In this document: one piece after another, positions 42,770 to 50,974 of the stretch
Position numbering within the stretch: the stretch's first letter is position 1
How the letters are laid out: the number at the start of each line of letters is the position of its first letter
Origin: Arthrobacter antioxidans
GTDB taxonomy: Bacteria; Actinomycetota; Actinomycetes; Actinomycetales; Micrococcaceae
Length of the DNA: 64,000 nucleotides
Assembly: GCF_023100725.1 (NCBI RefSeq)
Contig: NZ_CP095501.1
Location: 3,410,001-3,474,000, forward strand
Direction: 5' to 3'
The notes under the pieces: model-generated
What the model saw: only the letters and a program-made list of their open reading frames with translations
What the model was told of the DNA's origin: nothing
Databases searched by the model: none
Translations under genes and position numbers: made by a program

Positions 42770-42874
42770 TCAGCCCCCGAAGAGGGCTGCGGCGCGGGTG
42801 AGGGTCTGGACGACACCGTAGGCGAGGGGCACTCCGACGAGTGCCCAGACGGCGGTGATTCGTGCTCCGGCCAT
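42770..42874 (-). CDS. Tiny single-span membrane protein, MFS transporter small subunit type
   Basis: A 34-residue protein. It starts MAGARITAVWALVGVPLAYG and ends VVQTLTRAAALFGG, one hydrophobic helix with a few charged ends. It starts one base after the stop of the OFA-type carrier, with GGAGG just ahead inside the end of the carrier gene, so it is translated with it. As I recall, tiny proteins of this kind are annotated as MFS transporter small subunit beside OFA carriers. The likely role is to stabilise or modulate the carrier in the membrane; this is not demonstrated here. It is too short for standard gene callers. Confidence 0.82.
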   Translation of the reverse strand: MAGARITAVWALVGVPLAYGVVQTLTRAAALFGG

Positions 42875-42875
42875 G

Positions 42876-44264
42876 TCAGGCCTCCTTCGCAAATTCTCTC
42901 GGCGCGTTCCGGACGGGTTCGTGGAAGCGGGCGTTCACGGGCTTGACGAGCAGGTTGGCGATGAAGCCGATGATCAGCAGTGCCACCATGGTGAGCAGGG
43001 CAGGCTGGTAGGCGCCCGCGGTGAGCTCGCCCGGGGTGCCCTGCGCGTCGAGGAAGGCGTTCACGATCAGCGGTCCGGCGATCCCGGCGGCGGACCATGC
43101 GGTGAGCAGTCGGCCGTGGATGGCGCCGACCTGGTAGGTGCCGAACAGGTCGCGCAGGTAGGCCGGTGCAGTGGCGAAGCCGCCGCCGTAGAAGGAGATG
43201 ATCACGAAGGCGAGCGCCACGAACAGCAGGGTCGTGGAGGAGCCGGCCAGGGCGAGGATCAGGTACAGGACCGCGCCCACGCCGAGGTAGATCATGTAGA
43301 TGCGCTTGCGGCCGATGAGGTCCGACATGGTCGACCAGCCGAACCGACCGCCCATGTTGCCGATGGACAGCAGGCCCACGAACCCACCGGCGACGGCGAC
43401 GGTGACCGCCGTCGTACCGTCCGCGCCGCGGAAGAAGTCCTGGATCATCGGGGAGGCCTGCTCCAGGATGCCGATGCCCGCCGTGACGTTGCAGAACAGG
43501 ACCACCCACACGAGCCAGAACTGGGGCGTCTTGATCGCGTTCGCGGCGGAGACGTTGTCGGTGGTGATGAGGGGCTTGGACTTCAGCTGGGAGGGATCGA
43601 AGCCGTCCGGCTTCCAGCCCTCGGCCGGCACCTTGATGGTGAAGGCGCCGAACATCATGTAGACGAAGTAGATGACCGCAAGGGTTAGGAACAGCTTCCC
43701 GACGGCGTCGCCGCTGGCCACCCAGCCCTCGGCGCCCGAATTCGGGTCGTACATGCGGAGCAGCTGCGTGGACAGGGGGCTCGCGATGAGCGCGCCGCCG
43801 CCGAAGCCCATGATGGCCATGCCCGTGGCAAGGCCCGGGCGGTCGGGGAACCACTTGATCAGCGTGGACACGGGAGAGATGTAGCCGATCCCCAGCCCGA
43901 TACCGCCGATGAAGCCGTACCCGAGGTAGACGAGCCACAACTGGTTCGTGAAGATGCCGAGCGCTCCCACCAGGAAGCCGGAGGTCCAGAGCACGGCAGA
44001 GGTGAACATGGCCTTGCGCGGACCGTTGCGGTCCACCCAGGTGCCGAGGAGAGCGGCGGACAGGCCGAGCATCACGATCGCGATCGAGAAGATGATGCCG
44101 ATCTGCGTCAGCGTGGCGTCGAAGTGCGCCGTCAATGCGGTCTTGTAGACACTGGTCGCGTACGCCTGGCCGATGCACAGGTGAACGGCCAGCGCGGCGG
44201 GCGGGATCAACCAGCGGTTGAATCCCGGTTTGGCGATGGTGTGGTCGCGGTCGAGCCAACTCAT
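42876..44264 (-). CDS. OFA family MFS carrier (oxalate/formate antiporter-like)
   Basis: A 462-residue major facilitator with twelve hydrophobic segments. HLCIGQAYATSVYKTALTAH near the first helix and the loop GTWVDRNGPRKAM are OFA landmarks, and GYGFIGGIGLGIGYISPVST is the family's helix 5 block. GGRFGWSTMSDLIGRKRIYM marks the second half. OFA members exchange oxalate, formate or other small carboxylates. Its insertion between the two halves contains a FTIKVPAEGWKPDGFDPSQL loop common in this group. The ATG at 44264 is preceded by GAGAGG. It is co-encoded with the tiny membrane protein downstream and divergent from an APC permease. Confidence 0.88.
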   Translation of the reverse strand: MSWLDRDHTIAKPGFNRWLIPPAALAVHLCIGQAYATSVYKTALTAHFDATLTQIGIIFSIAIVMLGLSAALLGTWVDRNGPRKAMFTSAVLWTSGFLVGALGIFTNQLWLVYLGYGFIGGIGLGIGYISPVSTLIKWFPDRPGLATGMAIMGFGGGALIASPLSTQLLRMYDPNSGAEGWVASGDAVGKLFLTLAVIYFVYMMFGAFTIKVPAEGWKPDGFDPSQLKSKPLITTDNVSAANAIKTPQFWLVWVVLFCNVTAGIGILEQASPMIQDFFRGADGTTAVTVAVAGGFVGLLSIGNMGGRFGWSTMSDLIGRKRIYMIYLGVGAVLYLILALAGSSTTLLFVALAFVIISFYGGGFATAPAYLRDLFGTYQVGAIHGRLLTAWSAAGIAGPLIVNAFLDAQGTPGELTAGAYQPALLTMVALLIIGFIANLLVKPVNARFHEPVRNAPREFAKEA

Positions 44265-44430
44265 CGATGGCCTCTCTGTCAGCTTGAGTGGCCTCCCCCG
44301 GCCATTGTTGTCGAAAGCAATTATGGGGTGCATCACAGCAAGCCGGGGCACAACCCGCGATCGGCGGTAGTTGTGGCGCGTCGAGCGGTTCTGTGATTCG
44401 GAAAATACCCAGCCGGCTTAGTAGTTTCGT

Positions 44431-44436
44431 TACACT
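44431..44436 (+). promoter_or_regulatory. Putative -10 box for a leaderless APC permease transcript
   Basis: TACACT ends 7 bases before the ATG at 44444. There is no ribosome site between box and start codon, so a transcript starting at or near the ATG is the simplest reading. Confidence 0.5.
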
Positions 44437-44443
44437 GGCGCTC

Positions 44444-45772
44444 ATGACCATCACCGAGCAGAGCGCCGACACCAGACTGAAGCGCGGGATCACCGGCCCG
44501 CTCCTGTACCTCTTCATCCTCGGTGACGTCCTCGGGGCCGGCGTCTACGCCCTGGTCGGCGTCATCTCGGGGGAGGTGGGCGGCGCCATCTGGATGCCGC
44601 TCATGGTCGCACTGGCGCTGGCCCTCCTGACGGCCGGATCCTACGCCGAGCTGGTCACCAAGTACCCGAAGGCCGGTGGGGCCGCCGTGTTCGCCGAACG
44701 AGCCTTCAGGAAGCCGTTCATCTCGTTCCTCGTCGGCTTCTGCATGCTCGCCGCCGGGGTGACCAGCGCCGCCGGACTCGCACAGGCCTTCGCCGGCGGC
44801 TACCTCACCACCTTCATCGACGTGCCGGCGACGCCCGCCGCGCTCGTCTTCCTCGTGCTCCTGGGCCTGCTGAACATGCGCGGCATCAAGGAGTCGGTGC
44901 GCAGCAACGTGGTCATGACCGTCATCGAGGTCTCGGGCCTCGTCCTCGTGATCGTCGTCGTCGGGATCTTCGTGGCCGCCGGCAACGGTGACCTCTCGCG
45001 TGTCAACGAGTTCCCTCCCGGCGTGGGCCCGGCGTCGGCCGTCCTGGCGGCGTCGCTCATCGCCTACTACTCCTTCGTGGGCTTCGAGGTCTCCGCGAAC
45101 GTCGCCGAGGAGGTCCGCGACGTGAGCCGCGTCTACCCGCGGGCCCTCTTCGGCGCGCTCCTGACGGCCGGCGTCGTCTACCTCCTGATCGGGCTGGCGT
45201 CCTCCGCCACCCTCGCCCCCGACCAGCTCGCGGGCTCGAGCTCGCCGCTGCTCGACGTCGTGGCGGCCACCGGCGCGGGCATCCCCGGCTGGCTCTTCAG
45301 CCTCGTGGCCCTCATCGCCGTTGCCAACGGCGCCCTCCTCACCATGATCATGTCGAGCAGGATCACCTTCGGGATGGCCGAGCAGGGCCTCTTCCCGTCG
45401 GTCTTCGACCGCCTGCTGCCCCGCCGCCGCACCCCCTGGGTGGCCATCGTCGCGACGACGCTGGTCGCCATGGCACTGACGCTGACCGGCGGGCTAGAGT
45501 CCCTCTCCCAGACCGTCGTCCTGCTGCTGCTCTTCGTCTTCCTCAGCACCAACATCGCCGTGCTCGTCCTGCGCAAGGACACGGTGGAGCACAAGCACTT
45601 CCGCATCCCGGCGGTCTTCCCCTACCTCGCCATCGCGTCCTGCATCCTGCTGCTCACCCAGCAGACGGCCGAGATCTGGGTCCGCACCGGCATCCTGCTC
45701 GCCCTCGGCCTCGTCCTGTACGGCGTGCAGCGACTGGTCCGCGGACAGGCACGAGACGCTACCGACCGGTAG
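44444..45772 (+). CDS. APC family permease
   Basis: A 442-residue amino acid/polyamine/organocation permease with twelve hydrophobic segments. The substrate-binding helix 1 break is visible as ILGDVLGAGVYALVGVISGE, and helix 6 as IAYYSFVGFEVSANVAEEVR, which matches the FxGFE pattern of the family. KYPKAGGAAVFAERAFRKP is the conserved cytoplasmic loop. It should be an amino acid or amine proton symporter; the substrate is not deducible. It is not similar in detail to the pair of permeases at 53258 and 54852. Confidence 0.88.
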   Translation: MTITEQSADTRLKRGITGPLLYLFILGDVLGAGVYALVGVISGEVGGAIWMPLMVALALALLTAGSYAELVTKYPKAGGAAVFAERAFRKPFISFLVGFCMLAAGVTSAAGLAQAFAGGYLTTFIDVPATPAALVFLVLLGLLNMRGIKESVRSNVVMTVIEVSGLVLVIVVVGIFVAAGNGDLSRVNEFPPGVGPASAVLAASLIAYYSFVGFEVSANVAEEVRDVSRVYPRALFGALLTAGVVYLLIGLASSATLAPDQLAGSSSPLLDVVAATGAGIPGWLFSLVALIAVANGALLTMIMSSRITFGMAEQGLFPSVFDRLLPRRRTPWVAIVATTLVAMALTLTGGLESLSQTVVLLLLFVFLSTNIAVLVLRKDTVEHKHFRIPAVFPYLAIASCILLLTQQTAEIWVRTGILLALGLVLYGVQRLVRGQARDATDR

Positions 45773-45810
45773 GATCTTCCGCCCAACCCATCGCCGGGCC
45801 ACCCGCCTGC

Positions 45811-46353
45811 CTACCAGGAGTGGGGCGCGGGCTTCCGGGTGCTGGGCAGTGCGTTGTTGAGGCGCCACTCGTGGATCCACTCGGGCAGCACCAGGTCCGC
45901 CGGCGGCGCCCCGAACGCCGCGATGATGTCCTCGTTGCTCACGGGGCCCGACGACGAGACGAGCCTCGTCGCGATGAAGGCCCGCGCGTAGATCTCCCCG
46001 GCGGCCACGGCGCGCTGCTCGAAGTAGATGGCGCGCTCGTCCAGGCCGATGATGCGCGTCTCCACGGTGTAGCGCTGGCCGAGCTGGAGCGATTTGCGGA
46101 AGCTGATGGTCTCCCCGGCGGCCACCGGGCTCCACCCGCGGCGGCGCATCAGCCGCCACACCCCGCTGCGCACCATCAGGTCGAAGCGGCCGAGGTCGAA
46201 GACGGAGAAGTACATCCCGTTGTTCATGTGCATCGCGATGTCGATGTCCGTAAGGAGGACCCGGAGGGTGACACTGCTGGATCCCCAGATAGCGAGGCGC
46301 GATCGCCTGCCGGACCGGAAGAGCTGCAGCATCGTGCGGAGGATCAGGTGCAT
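45811..46353 (-). CDS. Acyl-CoA thioesterase-like hot-dog protein
   Basis: A 180-residue hot-dog fold protein of the thioesterase/THEM6-like group. The signature is LTDIDIAMHMNNGMYFSVFD, with the His-Asn-Asn-Gly segment at the active end, followed by RYTVETRIIGLDERAIYFEQ. It may hydrolyse acyl-CoA thioesters. The start at 46353 is favoured because TAATAT (46366-46361) ends 7 bases before it, giving a leaderless reading; the longer frame begins inside the control region. It is divergent from the mycothiol-dependent enzyme gene, 62 bases away. Confidence 0.8.
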   Translation of the reverse strand: MHLILRTMLQLFRSGRRSRLAIWGSSSVTLRVLLTDIDIAMHMNNGMYFSVFDLGRFDLMVRSGVWRLMRRRGWSPVAAGETISFRKSLQLGQRYTVETRIIGLDERAIYFEQRAVAAGEIYARAFIATRLVSSSGPVSNEDIIAAFGAPPADLVLPEWIHEWRLNNALPSTRKPAPHSW

Positions 46354-46403
46354 GGACAAGATATTACTCGTCGGTAACATAAGCGCGGTCTGATGCACCC
46401 GCC

Positions 46404-46409
46404 TACACT
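46404..46409 (+). promoter_or_regulatory. Putative -10 box giving a leaderless transcript
   Basis: TACACT ends 6 bases before the ATG at 46416. CGGTGGATG follows, the same 9-mer as at the PAP2 gene start. Confidence 0.5.
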
Positions 46410-46415
46410 CGGTGG

Positions 46416-47153
46416 ATGGACCAGGCCTCCCCGCACGCCCTTCCGTTCAGCCGGTACCGGGAGTTGCTGGACCGGGAGTACCGGACCCTCGCCGACCTCA
46501 TCCCCGCCACCCTCGGCCTGCCCGTGCCCGCGTGCCCGGGCTGGACGGGCGAGGACCTCGCCCGCCACACCGCGATCGTGTTCCTCCACAAGGCGGAGAC
46601 CATCCGGACGGGCGAGCGTCCGAGCCACGGGTGGCCTCCCGTGAGCATCGGCAGCTTCCCGCCGCAGGCACTGCTCGCCCATTCCTTCACAGCCCTCACC
46701 GACCAGTTCGACCGGCACCGCCCGGAGGATCCGGCGGAGACGTTCGTCCCGTGGGACCAGACCGTCGGATTCTGGATCCGGAGGCTCACACACGAGACCG
46801 CGATCCACCGGGTGGACCTCGAGGACACGGCGGGAGGCGACCCCACCCCGATGGACCCGGATCTCACCGTGGACGGCATCGACGAGGTGCTGACCGTGAT
46901 GCTCGTCCGCGGCCAGCCGGACCACGCGGCATCCGGAACGGTGGTCCGCCTCGAGGCGGGCGGGCACTCCTGGGACGTCCGCCTGGCCCCGGGACAGGTC
47001 GAGGTCACGCGCGACGCGACGGCGAACGGGCAGCCGACCGTGCGGACGGACCCCGAGGCGCTGCTCCTGTGGCTGTGGGGCCGCGCACCGCAGCCCTTCC
47101 CGCCGTCGGATGCCGTTCAGGAGCTCCGCGCACGCCTGGCCCGGGCCCTCTAA
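46416..47153 (+). CDS. Maleylpyruvate isomerase family mycothiol-dependent enzyme
   Basis: A 245-residue protein of the DinB-like MDMPI family. It shows PACPGWTGEDLARHTAIVFL with the first metal His, the RRLTHETAIHRVDLED block supplying further ligands, and a C-terminal MDMPI domain ending LLWLWGRAP. Members transfer or isomerise with mycothiol as thiol cofactor, which fits an actinobacterial host. The exact reaction is unknown. It precedes a zinc-free quinone-type reductase on the same strand by 65 bases. Confidence 0.85.
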   Translation: MDQASPHALPFSRYRELLDREYRTLADLIPATLGLPVPACPGWTGEDLARHTAIVFLHKAETIRTGERPSHGWPPVSIGSFPPQALLAHSFTALTDQFDRHRPEDPAETFVPWDQTVGFWIRRLTHETAIHRVDLEDTAGGDPTPMDPDLTVDGIDEVLTVMLVRGQPDHAASGTVVRLEAGGHSWDVRLAPGQVEVTRDATANGQPTVRTDPEALLLWLWGRAPQPFPPSDAVQELRARLARAL

Positions 47154-47218
47154 ACGGAATAGATCCTCCGGATCGCGGGTTGGCACCTGCAGGAAGCAAC
47201 CGACCATGAGGAGCAGCA

Positions 47219-48220
47219 ATGACCGCCAGTACCCAGATCCAGCTCGTCCGCCGTCCGGTCGGCGCGCCGACCCAGGAGGACTTCGCCACCGTGGCAGTGG
47301 AACTGCCCGGACTCGGCGAGGACGAAGTGCGGGTCCGTAACGAGTACGTGTCCGTGGACCCCTACATGCGCGGCCGGATGAACGACTCCAGGTCGTACGT
47401 CGCCCCCTTCGGACTCGACGAGACCATGACCGGCGGAGCGGTGGGCCGGGTGGTCGAATCCACGTCCGAGACGATGCCCGTCGGCTCGGCCGTCCTCCAC
47501 GGCTACGGATGGCGCGACGTCGCGCAGGGTCCGGCCGCCCACTTCTCGCCCCTGCCGGAGACGGAACTGCCGCTGTCCGTCTTCCTCGGTGCCGCGGGCA
47601 TGACCGGCCTCACCGCCTACGCGGGACTCAAGCGGGTGGCCGGGCTGAAGGAGGGCGACGTCGTCTTCATCTCCGGCGCGGCCGGCGCCGTCGGCTCCAT
47701 CGCCGGCCAGATCGCCCGCAAGCTGGGCGCCTCGCGCGTGATCGGCTCGGCCGGCTCGGCGGAGAAGGTGGCCCTCCTCAAGGAGAAGTACGGCTACGAC
47801 GAGGCGTTCAACTACAAGGACGCCCCCGTGCGCCGGCAGCTCCGCGACCTCACGCCGGACGGGATCGACGTCTACTTCGACAACGTGGGCGGGGACCACC
47901 TCGAGGCCGCCATCGACCGCCTCAACCGGGGGGGACGTGCGGCGCTGTGCGGCGCGATCTCGCAGTACAACAACACCGAGCGCACCCCCGGACCCGACAA
48001 CATGGCGAACCTGGTCATGCGGTCCCTCACGCTGGAGGGCTTCATCGTGGGCCAGCACCAGGACCTGCAGGCCGAATTCGCGGAGCGCATGACCGGCTGG
48101 CTCGCCGACGGCAGCATCGTGTTCGACGAGACCGTGGTGGACGGCATCCAGAACGCCGTCGAAGCCTTCCTGGACATGATGAACGGCGCCAACACCGGCA
48201 AGATGCTCGTCCGCGCCTGA
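47219..48220 (+). CDS. NADP-dependent zinc-free oxidoreductase (LTD/CurA-like)
   Basis: A 333-residue medium-chain reductase of the leukotriene-B4 dehydrogenase/CurA branch that reduces double bonds of unsaturated carbonyl compounds with NADPH. It has NEYVSVDPYMRGRMND near the N-terminus, GAAGMTGLTAYAGL, the cofactor motif SGAAGAVGSIAGQIAR and the NADP-specific Lys-Tyr region KEKYGYDEAFNYKD, followed by VYFDNVGG. No zinc ligands are present, as expected. GAGGAG-like GAGGAGC lies 7 bases before the ATG. The next gene-like sequence downstream is a remnant. Confidence 0.9.
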   Translation: MTASTQIQLVRRPVGAPTQEDFATVAVELPGLGEDEVRVRNEYVSVDPYMRGRMNDSRSYVAPFGLDETMTGGAVGRVVESTSETMPVGSAVLHGYGWRDVAQGPAAHFSPLPETELPLSVFLGAAGMTGLTAYAGLKRVAGLKEGDVVFISGAAGAVGSIAGQIARKLGASRVIGSAGSAEKVALLKEKYGYDEAFNYKDAPVRRQLRDLTPDGIDVYFDNVGGDHLEAAIDRLNRGGRAALCGAISQYNNTERTPGPDNMANLVMRSLTLEGFIVGQHQDLQAEFAERMTGWLADGSIVFDETVVDGIQNAVEAFLDMMNGANTGKMLVRA

Positions 48221-48274
48221 GCACCCGTGTCGCCGTCCGCCGCCCGGCGGGCTGCGATACCGGCGCCACGACGG

Positions 48275-48735
48275 TAGCGTTCCCGTGCACGACGACCACC
48301 ACCGTGGGGAGGGCCGACCCGTTCGGCCGCTCGCCCAGCATCGATGCCCATGCAGGTCGATGTGCTTCTCACGGGAACGGGCGGTCGCCGGGGTGACGAG
48401 CGGGCCCATCGGCCTCGGCGAGCACGTGTGACCTGGCGCGCCGACACTCCGGTGTCCTCATCCGGACGACGAGCGTCATCACGGAGTTCGACGCACCGCA
48501 CAGGCTCGTGGACGAACAGCGCACCGGCCCGTCCCGCGACTTCCGTCCCGTCCACGAGTTCTCGGAAGCCGACGGCATCACGACCAGGGTGGACCACCGG
48601 ATACGCTTCACCGCACCGCGCGGGATTGCAGGAGCCGTCGCGGAACGCATCCTCCTCCTGCCGTACCTGCGCTGCCTCATCGGGGTGCGCAACCGCTTCC
48701 TGACCCGGCAGCGAACCGGAGATCACCCCGAGCGT
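48275..48735 (+). pseudogene. SRPBCC (polyketide cyclase-like) gene remnant
   Basis: Fragments of an SRPBCC-type protein occur in three plus-strand frames in the right order. They are SIDAHAGRCASH (from 48337), ERAVAGVTSGPIGLGEHV, then TWRA, and RHSGVLIRTTSVITEFDAPH continuing to LLLPYLRCLIGVRNRFLTR. Junctions at about 48372, 48450 and 48459 need one- or two-base changes; at the middle one TG is duplicated in GTGTGACC. The order and spacing agree with intact family members as recalled, so this is one gene with several small indels. A sequencing error cluster is possible but three indels within 90 bases favour decay. Confidence 0.72.
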
Positions 48736-48739
48736 GGAC

Positions 48740-49372
48740 TCAGGCGTCCGCGGAGACGAGCAGGGCCGCTTCGAGCCGCTTGCGCTGGTCCACGGGCAGG
48801 AGCGCGCGGTACTGGGGGAACTCCCGGAGGAACTCCCGGACCCGCGGGCAGTAGGGCACGACGGCGATGCGCCGCTGGTGGGCGTTGAGGAGTACCCGAC
48901 GGATCAGCGCGGGTTCGACGTCGACGGGGTCGAACTGCGGATCGACGACGGCCTGGATCAGCACGGCGTACGGACCCTTCATCTCGTACTTGACGTGGCC
49001 CACCATGGTGCCGTCGCTGAAGAGCTCGAAGCGCGAGAACAGGGAATTGTCACGGAAGCCACCGCGGGCCTTGGTGGGTTCGCTGCGTGTCTCGGCCTGC
49101 ACCTCGCGGCGCTCGATCTCCTCGACCAGCAGCTCGTAGTGGTGAACGGCTTCCATCGCGGGGAAGTCGCGGTCGAGCATCCGGTACGTCTGGTTGCAGA
49201 GGACCCTCAGCTGCCGGTTCGACACGGTGGAGAGGTCGGCGGGAAAGCCCGCGTCATCCGGACGGGCTGCCGCATTCCGGGTGATTTCAGGGACGGCGGC
49301 CATTCCGAACTGCTGGGGGTCGACGGCCTGCGCTGTCTGGGTACGGTAATCGGCGAACGAAGAAGATCGCAT
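48740..49372 (-). CDS. GNAT-like acetyltransferase domain protein with N-terminal module shared with 60104
   Basis: The 210-residue protein has two parts. Residues 47-92 (LSTVSNRQLRVLCNQTYRML and YELLVEEIERRE) form a helical module repeated in the protein at 60104. Residues 118-210 resemble a small GNAT (COG2388-like) domain: FSDGTMVGHVKYEMKGPYAV, then VEPALIRRVLLNAHQRRIAV and VPYCPRVREFLREFPQY, where the last block is the acetyl-CoA-binding end of that group. Substrate and role are unknown. The start at 49372 follows GGAG by 7 bases. A possible -10 TATAGT (49428-49423) is upstream. Confidence 0.75.
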   Translation of the reverse strand: MRSSSFADYRTQTAQAVDPQQFGMAAVPEITRNAAARPDDAGFPADLSTVSNRQLRVLCNQTYRMLDRDFPAMEAVHHYELLVEEIERREVQAETRSEPTKARGGFRDNSLFSRFELFSDGTMVGHVKYEMKGPYAVLIQAVVDPQFDPVDVEPALIRRVLLNAHQRRIAVVPYCPRVREFLREFPQYRALLPVDQRKRLEAALLVSADA

Positions 49373-49612
49373 GGTCAGCTCCACGATGGTGGTTCAAAGG
49401 CCCGCTGCTAGGCTCTATCGCAACTATACCGTGTCTCGGACCGATACGAAATCGGACATTCTTCACATACCGTTCCCGGCCGCTGCGCGGGCCGATGCGG
49501 GCTTGAGTGAAACTTGAGGAGCCAGACGTGCCCACCCGGATGCCGAGCGGACTATCGTGACAGGAGGACCGGCAGTCCGCGTCCGGATGATCCTGGACCC
49601 GAGGAGCCCGCG

Positions 49613-49915
49613 TTGCAGCCCCAGACAGCCTGTGCGGCCATGACGGAATCCTCCCTGACCCTCCACGAGGTGTACCTCCACTACCTCAACTCGGGTGGCT
49701 TCTTCGACGAGTTCGAGATGGACGCCTATCTCCACGGCCTCGCCCCGCTGCCGCGCGAGGAACGCGACTGCATCGCCCAGGCCGTGAACGAACTCATCGA
49801 CGACCTGCTCGCGAGCGGCGTCCGGGGCCGCCCGTCCCGCGCGTCGTACAGCCGCGCCCCTGAGCCGCTGCGATTCCCGCAGCGCGCGCGCGGGGTGCGG
49901 GAAGAGCGCCCGTAA
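49613..49915 (+). CDS. Small acidic protein, paralogue of the gene at 13174
   Basis: A 100-residue protein whose core EVYLHYLNSGGFFDEFEMDA and YLHGLAPL, and IAQAVNELIDDL match the 13174 protein. The family is not recognised. A TTG at 49613, with GAGGAG 6 bases before it, is the probable start: from there the two paralogues align residue for residue up to the core. The ATG at 49640 is the alternative and has no ribosome site. The C-terminal 35 residues are Arg- and Pro-rich and unlike the 13174 tail. They lie against the 3' end of an antisense hydrolase remnant. Confidence 0.65.
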   Translation: MQPQTACAAMTESSLTLHEVYLHYLNSGGFFDEFEMDAYLHGLAPLPREERDCIAQAVNELIDDLLASGVRGRPSRASYSRAPEPLRFPQRARGVREERP

Positions 49916-49916
49916 C

Positions 49917-50062
49917 CTCTCGATGTCGGTGCGCGTGGTCGGGCCGTCCTCCGACCCGCCGACCGCGAGGACGCTCGAGCCGCTGCCGGACAGGTCTTCC
50001 AGCGGGTAGGACGCCCACAGCACGAACCCGCCGGGCTTGTTTGACGGGAGGATCGCCGCGGG
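49917..50062 (-). pseudogene. Alpha/beta hydrolase fragment
   Basis: On the minus strand 48 codons read NKPGGFVLWASYPLEDLSGS and SVLAVGGSEDGPTTRTDIER, matching the middle of an alpha/beta hydrolase in which the catalytic Asp strand (VLAVGGSEDG) precedes a helix. The nucleophile region upstream and the catalytic His region downstream are both missing. The frame continues into the antisense of the 49613 gene, where hydrolase similarity stops. This appears to be a remnant after deletion at both ends. The rest of 50063-50106 is the leader of the next gene. Confidence 0.6.
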
Positions 50063-50106
50063 ACAGGCTGGTGCTGACCCCTCGCCTCCCGACCAGGAGT
50101 ACCACC

Positions 50107-50934
50107 ATGGCACCCGCCCCCACCGTCCTGCTCCGCAGCGGCGCCCACCTCCCCCTCCTCGGCCTCGGCACGTGGCCGCTGAACGACGCCGAGGCCGCGG
50201 ACACCGTGGATCTCGCCCTCAGGACCGGCTACCGGCTGATCGATACGGCGGAGAACTACCGGAACGAGCGGGGCGTCGGGGAGGGCATCCGCCGCTCCGG
50301 GGTCCCGCGGGAGGAGCTGTTCGTCACGACGAAGTTCAACCGCGAACACCACAGCCGGGAGGGCGTTCGGCGCGCCTTCGAGACCAGCGCCGGACTGCTG
50401 GGCCTCGACTACGTCGACCTGCTGCTGGTCCACTGGCCCAATCCCGGCCAGGGGCGCCACGTCGAAGCGGTCGAGGGCATCGTCGCGCTGATGGAGGAGG
50501 GCCTCGTCCGCGCCGTGGGCACGTCGAACTACAAGCCGGCGCATCTGCAGCAGGTCATCGACGCCGGGATGATCCCTGACGTGAACCAGATCCAGCTCGA
50601 CCCGCAGCGGCCGCGCATCGTGGACCGCGCGTTCCACAACGAATACGGCATCGTGACCCAGGCCTGGAGCCCGCTGGGCCAGGGCAGCGGGCTGCTCGAC
50701 GAGCCCGCCGTCGTCGCGATCGCCGAGGCCCACGGCCGGACGCCCGCGCAGGTGGTGCTGCGCTGGCACGTCCAGCAGGGCGTGGTCGCCATCCCGAAGT
50801 CCTCGAACCCCGAGCGGCTGGCCCGGAACCTGGACATCTTCGACTTCGAGCTCTCCGGGGCGGAGCTGGCCGCCCTCTACGTTCTCGACGCCGGCCGGGC
50901 CGACGTCGTCGATTCGGACGAGTTCGGGCACTGA
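50107..50934 (+). CDS. Aldo/keto reductase (2,5-diketogluconate reductase-like)
   Basis: A 275-residue aldo/keto reductase of the AKR5-like group. It has GLGTWPLNDAEAADTVDLAL, the catalytic RLIDTAENYRNERGVGEGI (Asp and Tyr), VTTKFNREHHSREGV with Lys, and LLLVHWPNPGQG with His. VAIPKSSNPERLARNLDIFD is the NADPH-binding end. It is less similar to the enzyme at 16094 than expected for a recent duplicate. CAGGAG precedes the ATG by 6 bases. It follows the hydrolase remnant and converges on the PdxH-like gene. Confidence 0.9.
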   Translation: MAPAPTVLLRSGAHLPLLGLGTWPLNDAEAADTVDLALRTGYRLIDTAENYRNERGVGEGIRRSGVPREELFVTTKFNREHHSREGVRRAFETSAGLLGLDYVDLLLVHWPNPGQGRHVEAVEGIVALMEEGLVRAVGTSNYKPAHLQQVIDAGMIPDVNQIQLDPQRPRIVDRAFHNEYGIVTQAWSPLGQGSGLLDEPAVVAIAEAHGRTPAQVVLRWHVQQGVVAIPKSSNPERLARNLDIFDFELSGAELAALYVLDAGRADVVDSDEFGH

Positions 50935-50974
50935 GCCGACGCGCCGCCCCGGTGATGCAGCGGTCCGGGCCGCC

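Noticed and set aside
46361..46377. TTACTCGTCGGTAA considered as a TetR operator
   Set aside because: The symmetry is imperfect and no TetR gene is adjacent; the TAATAT within it is better read as a -10 box.
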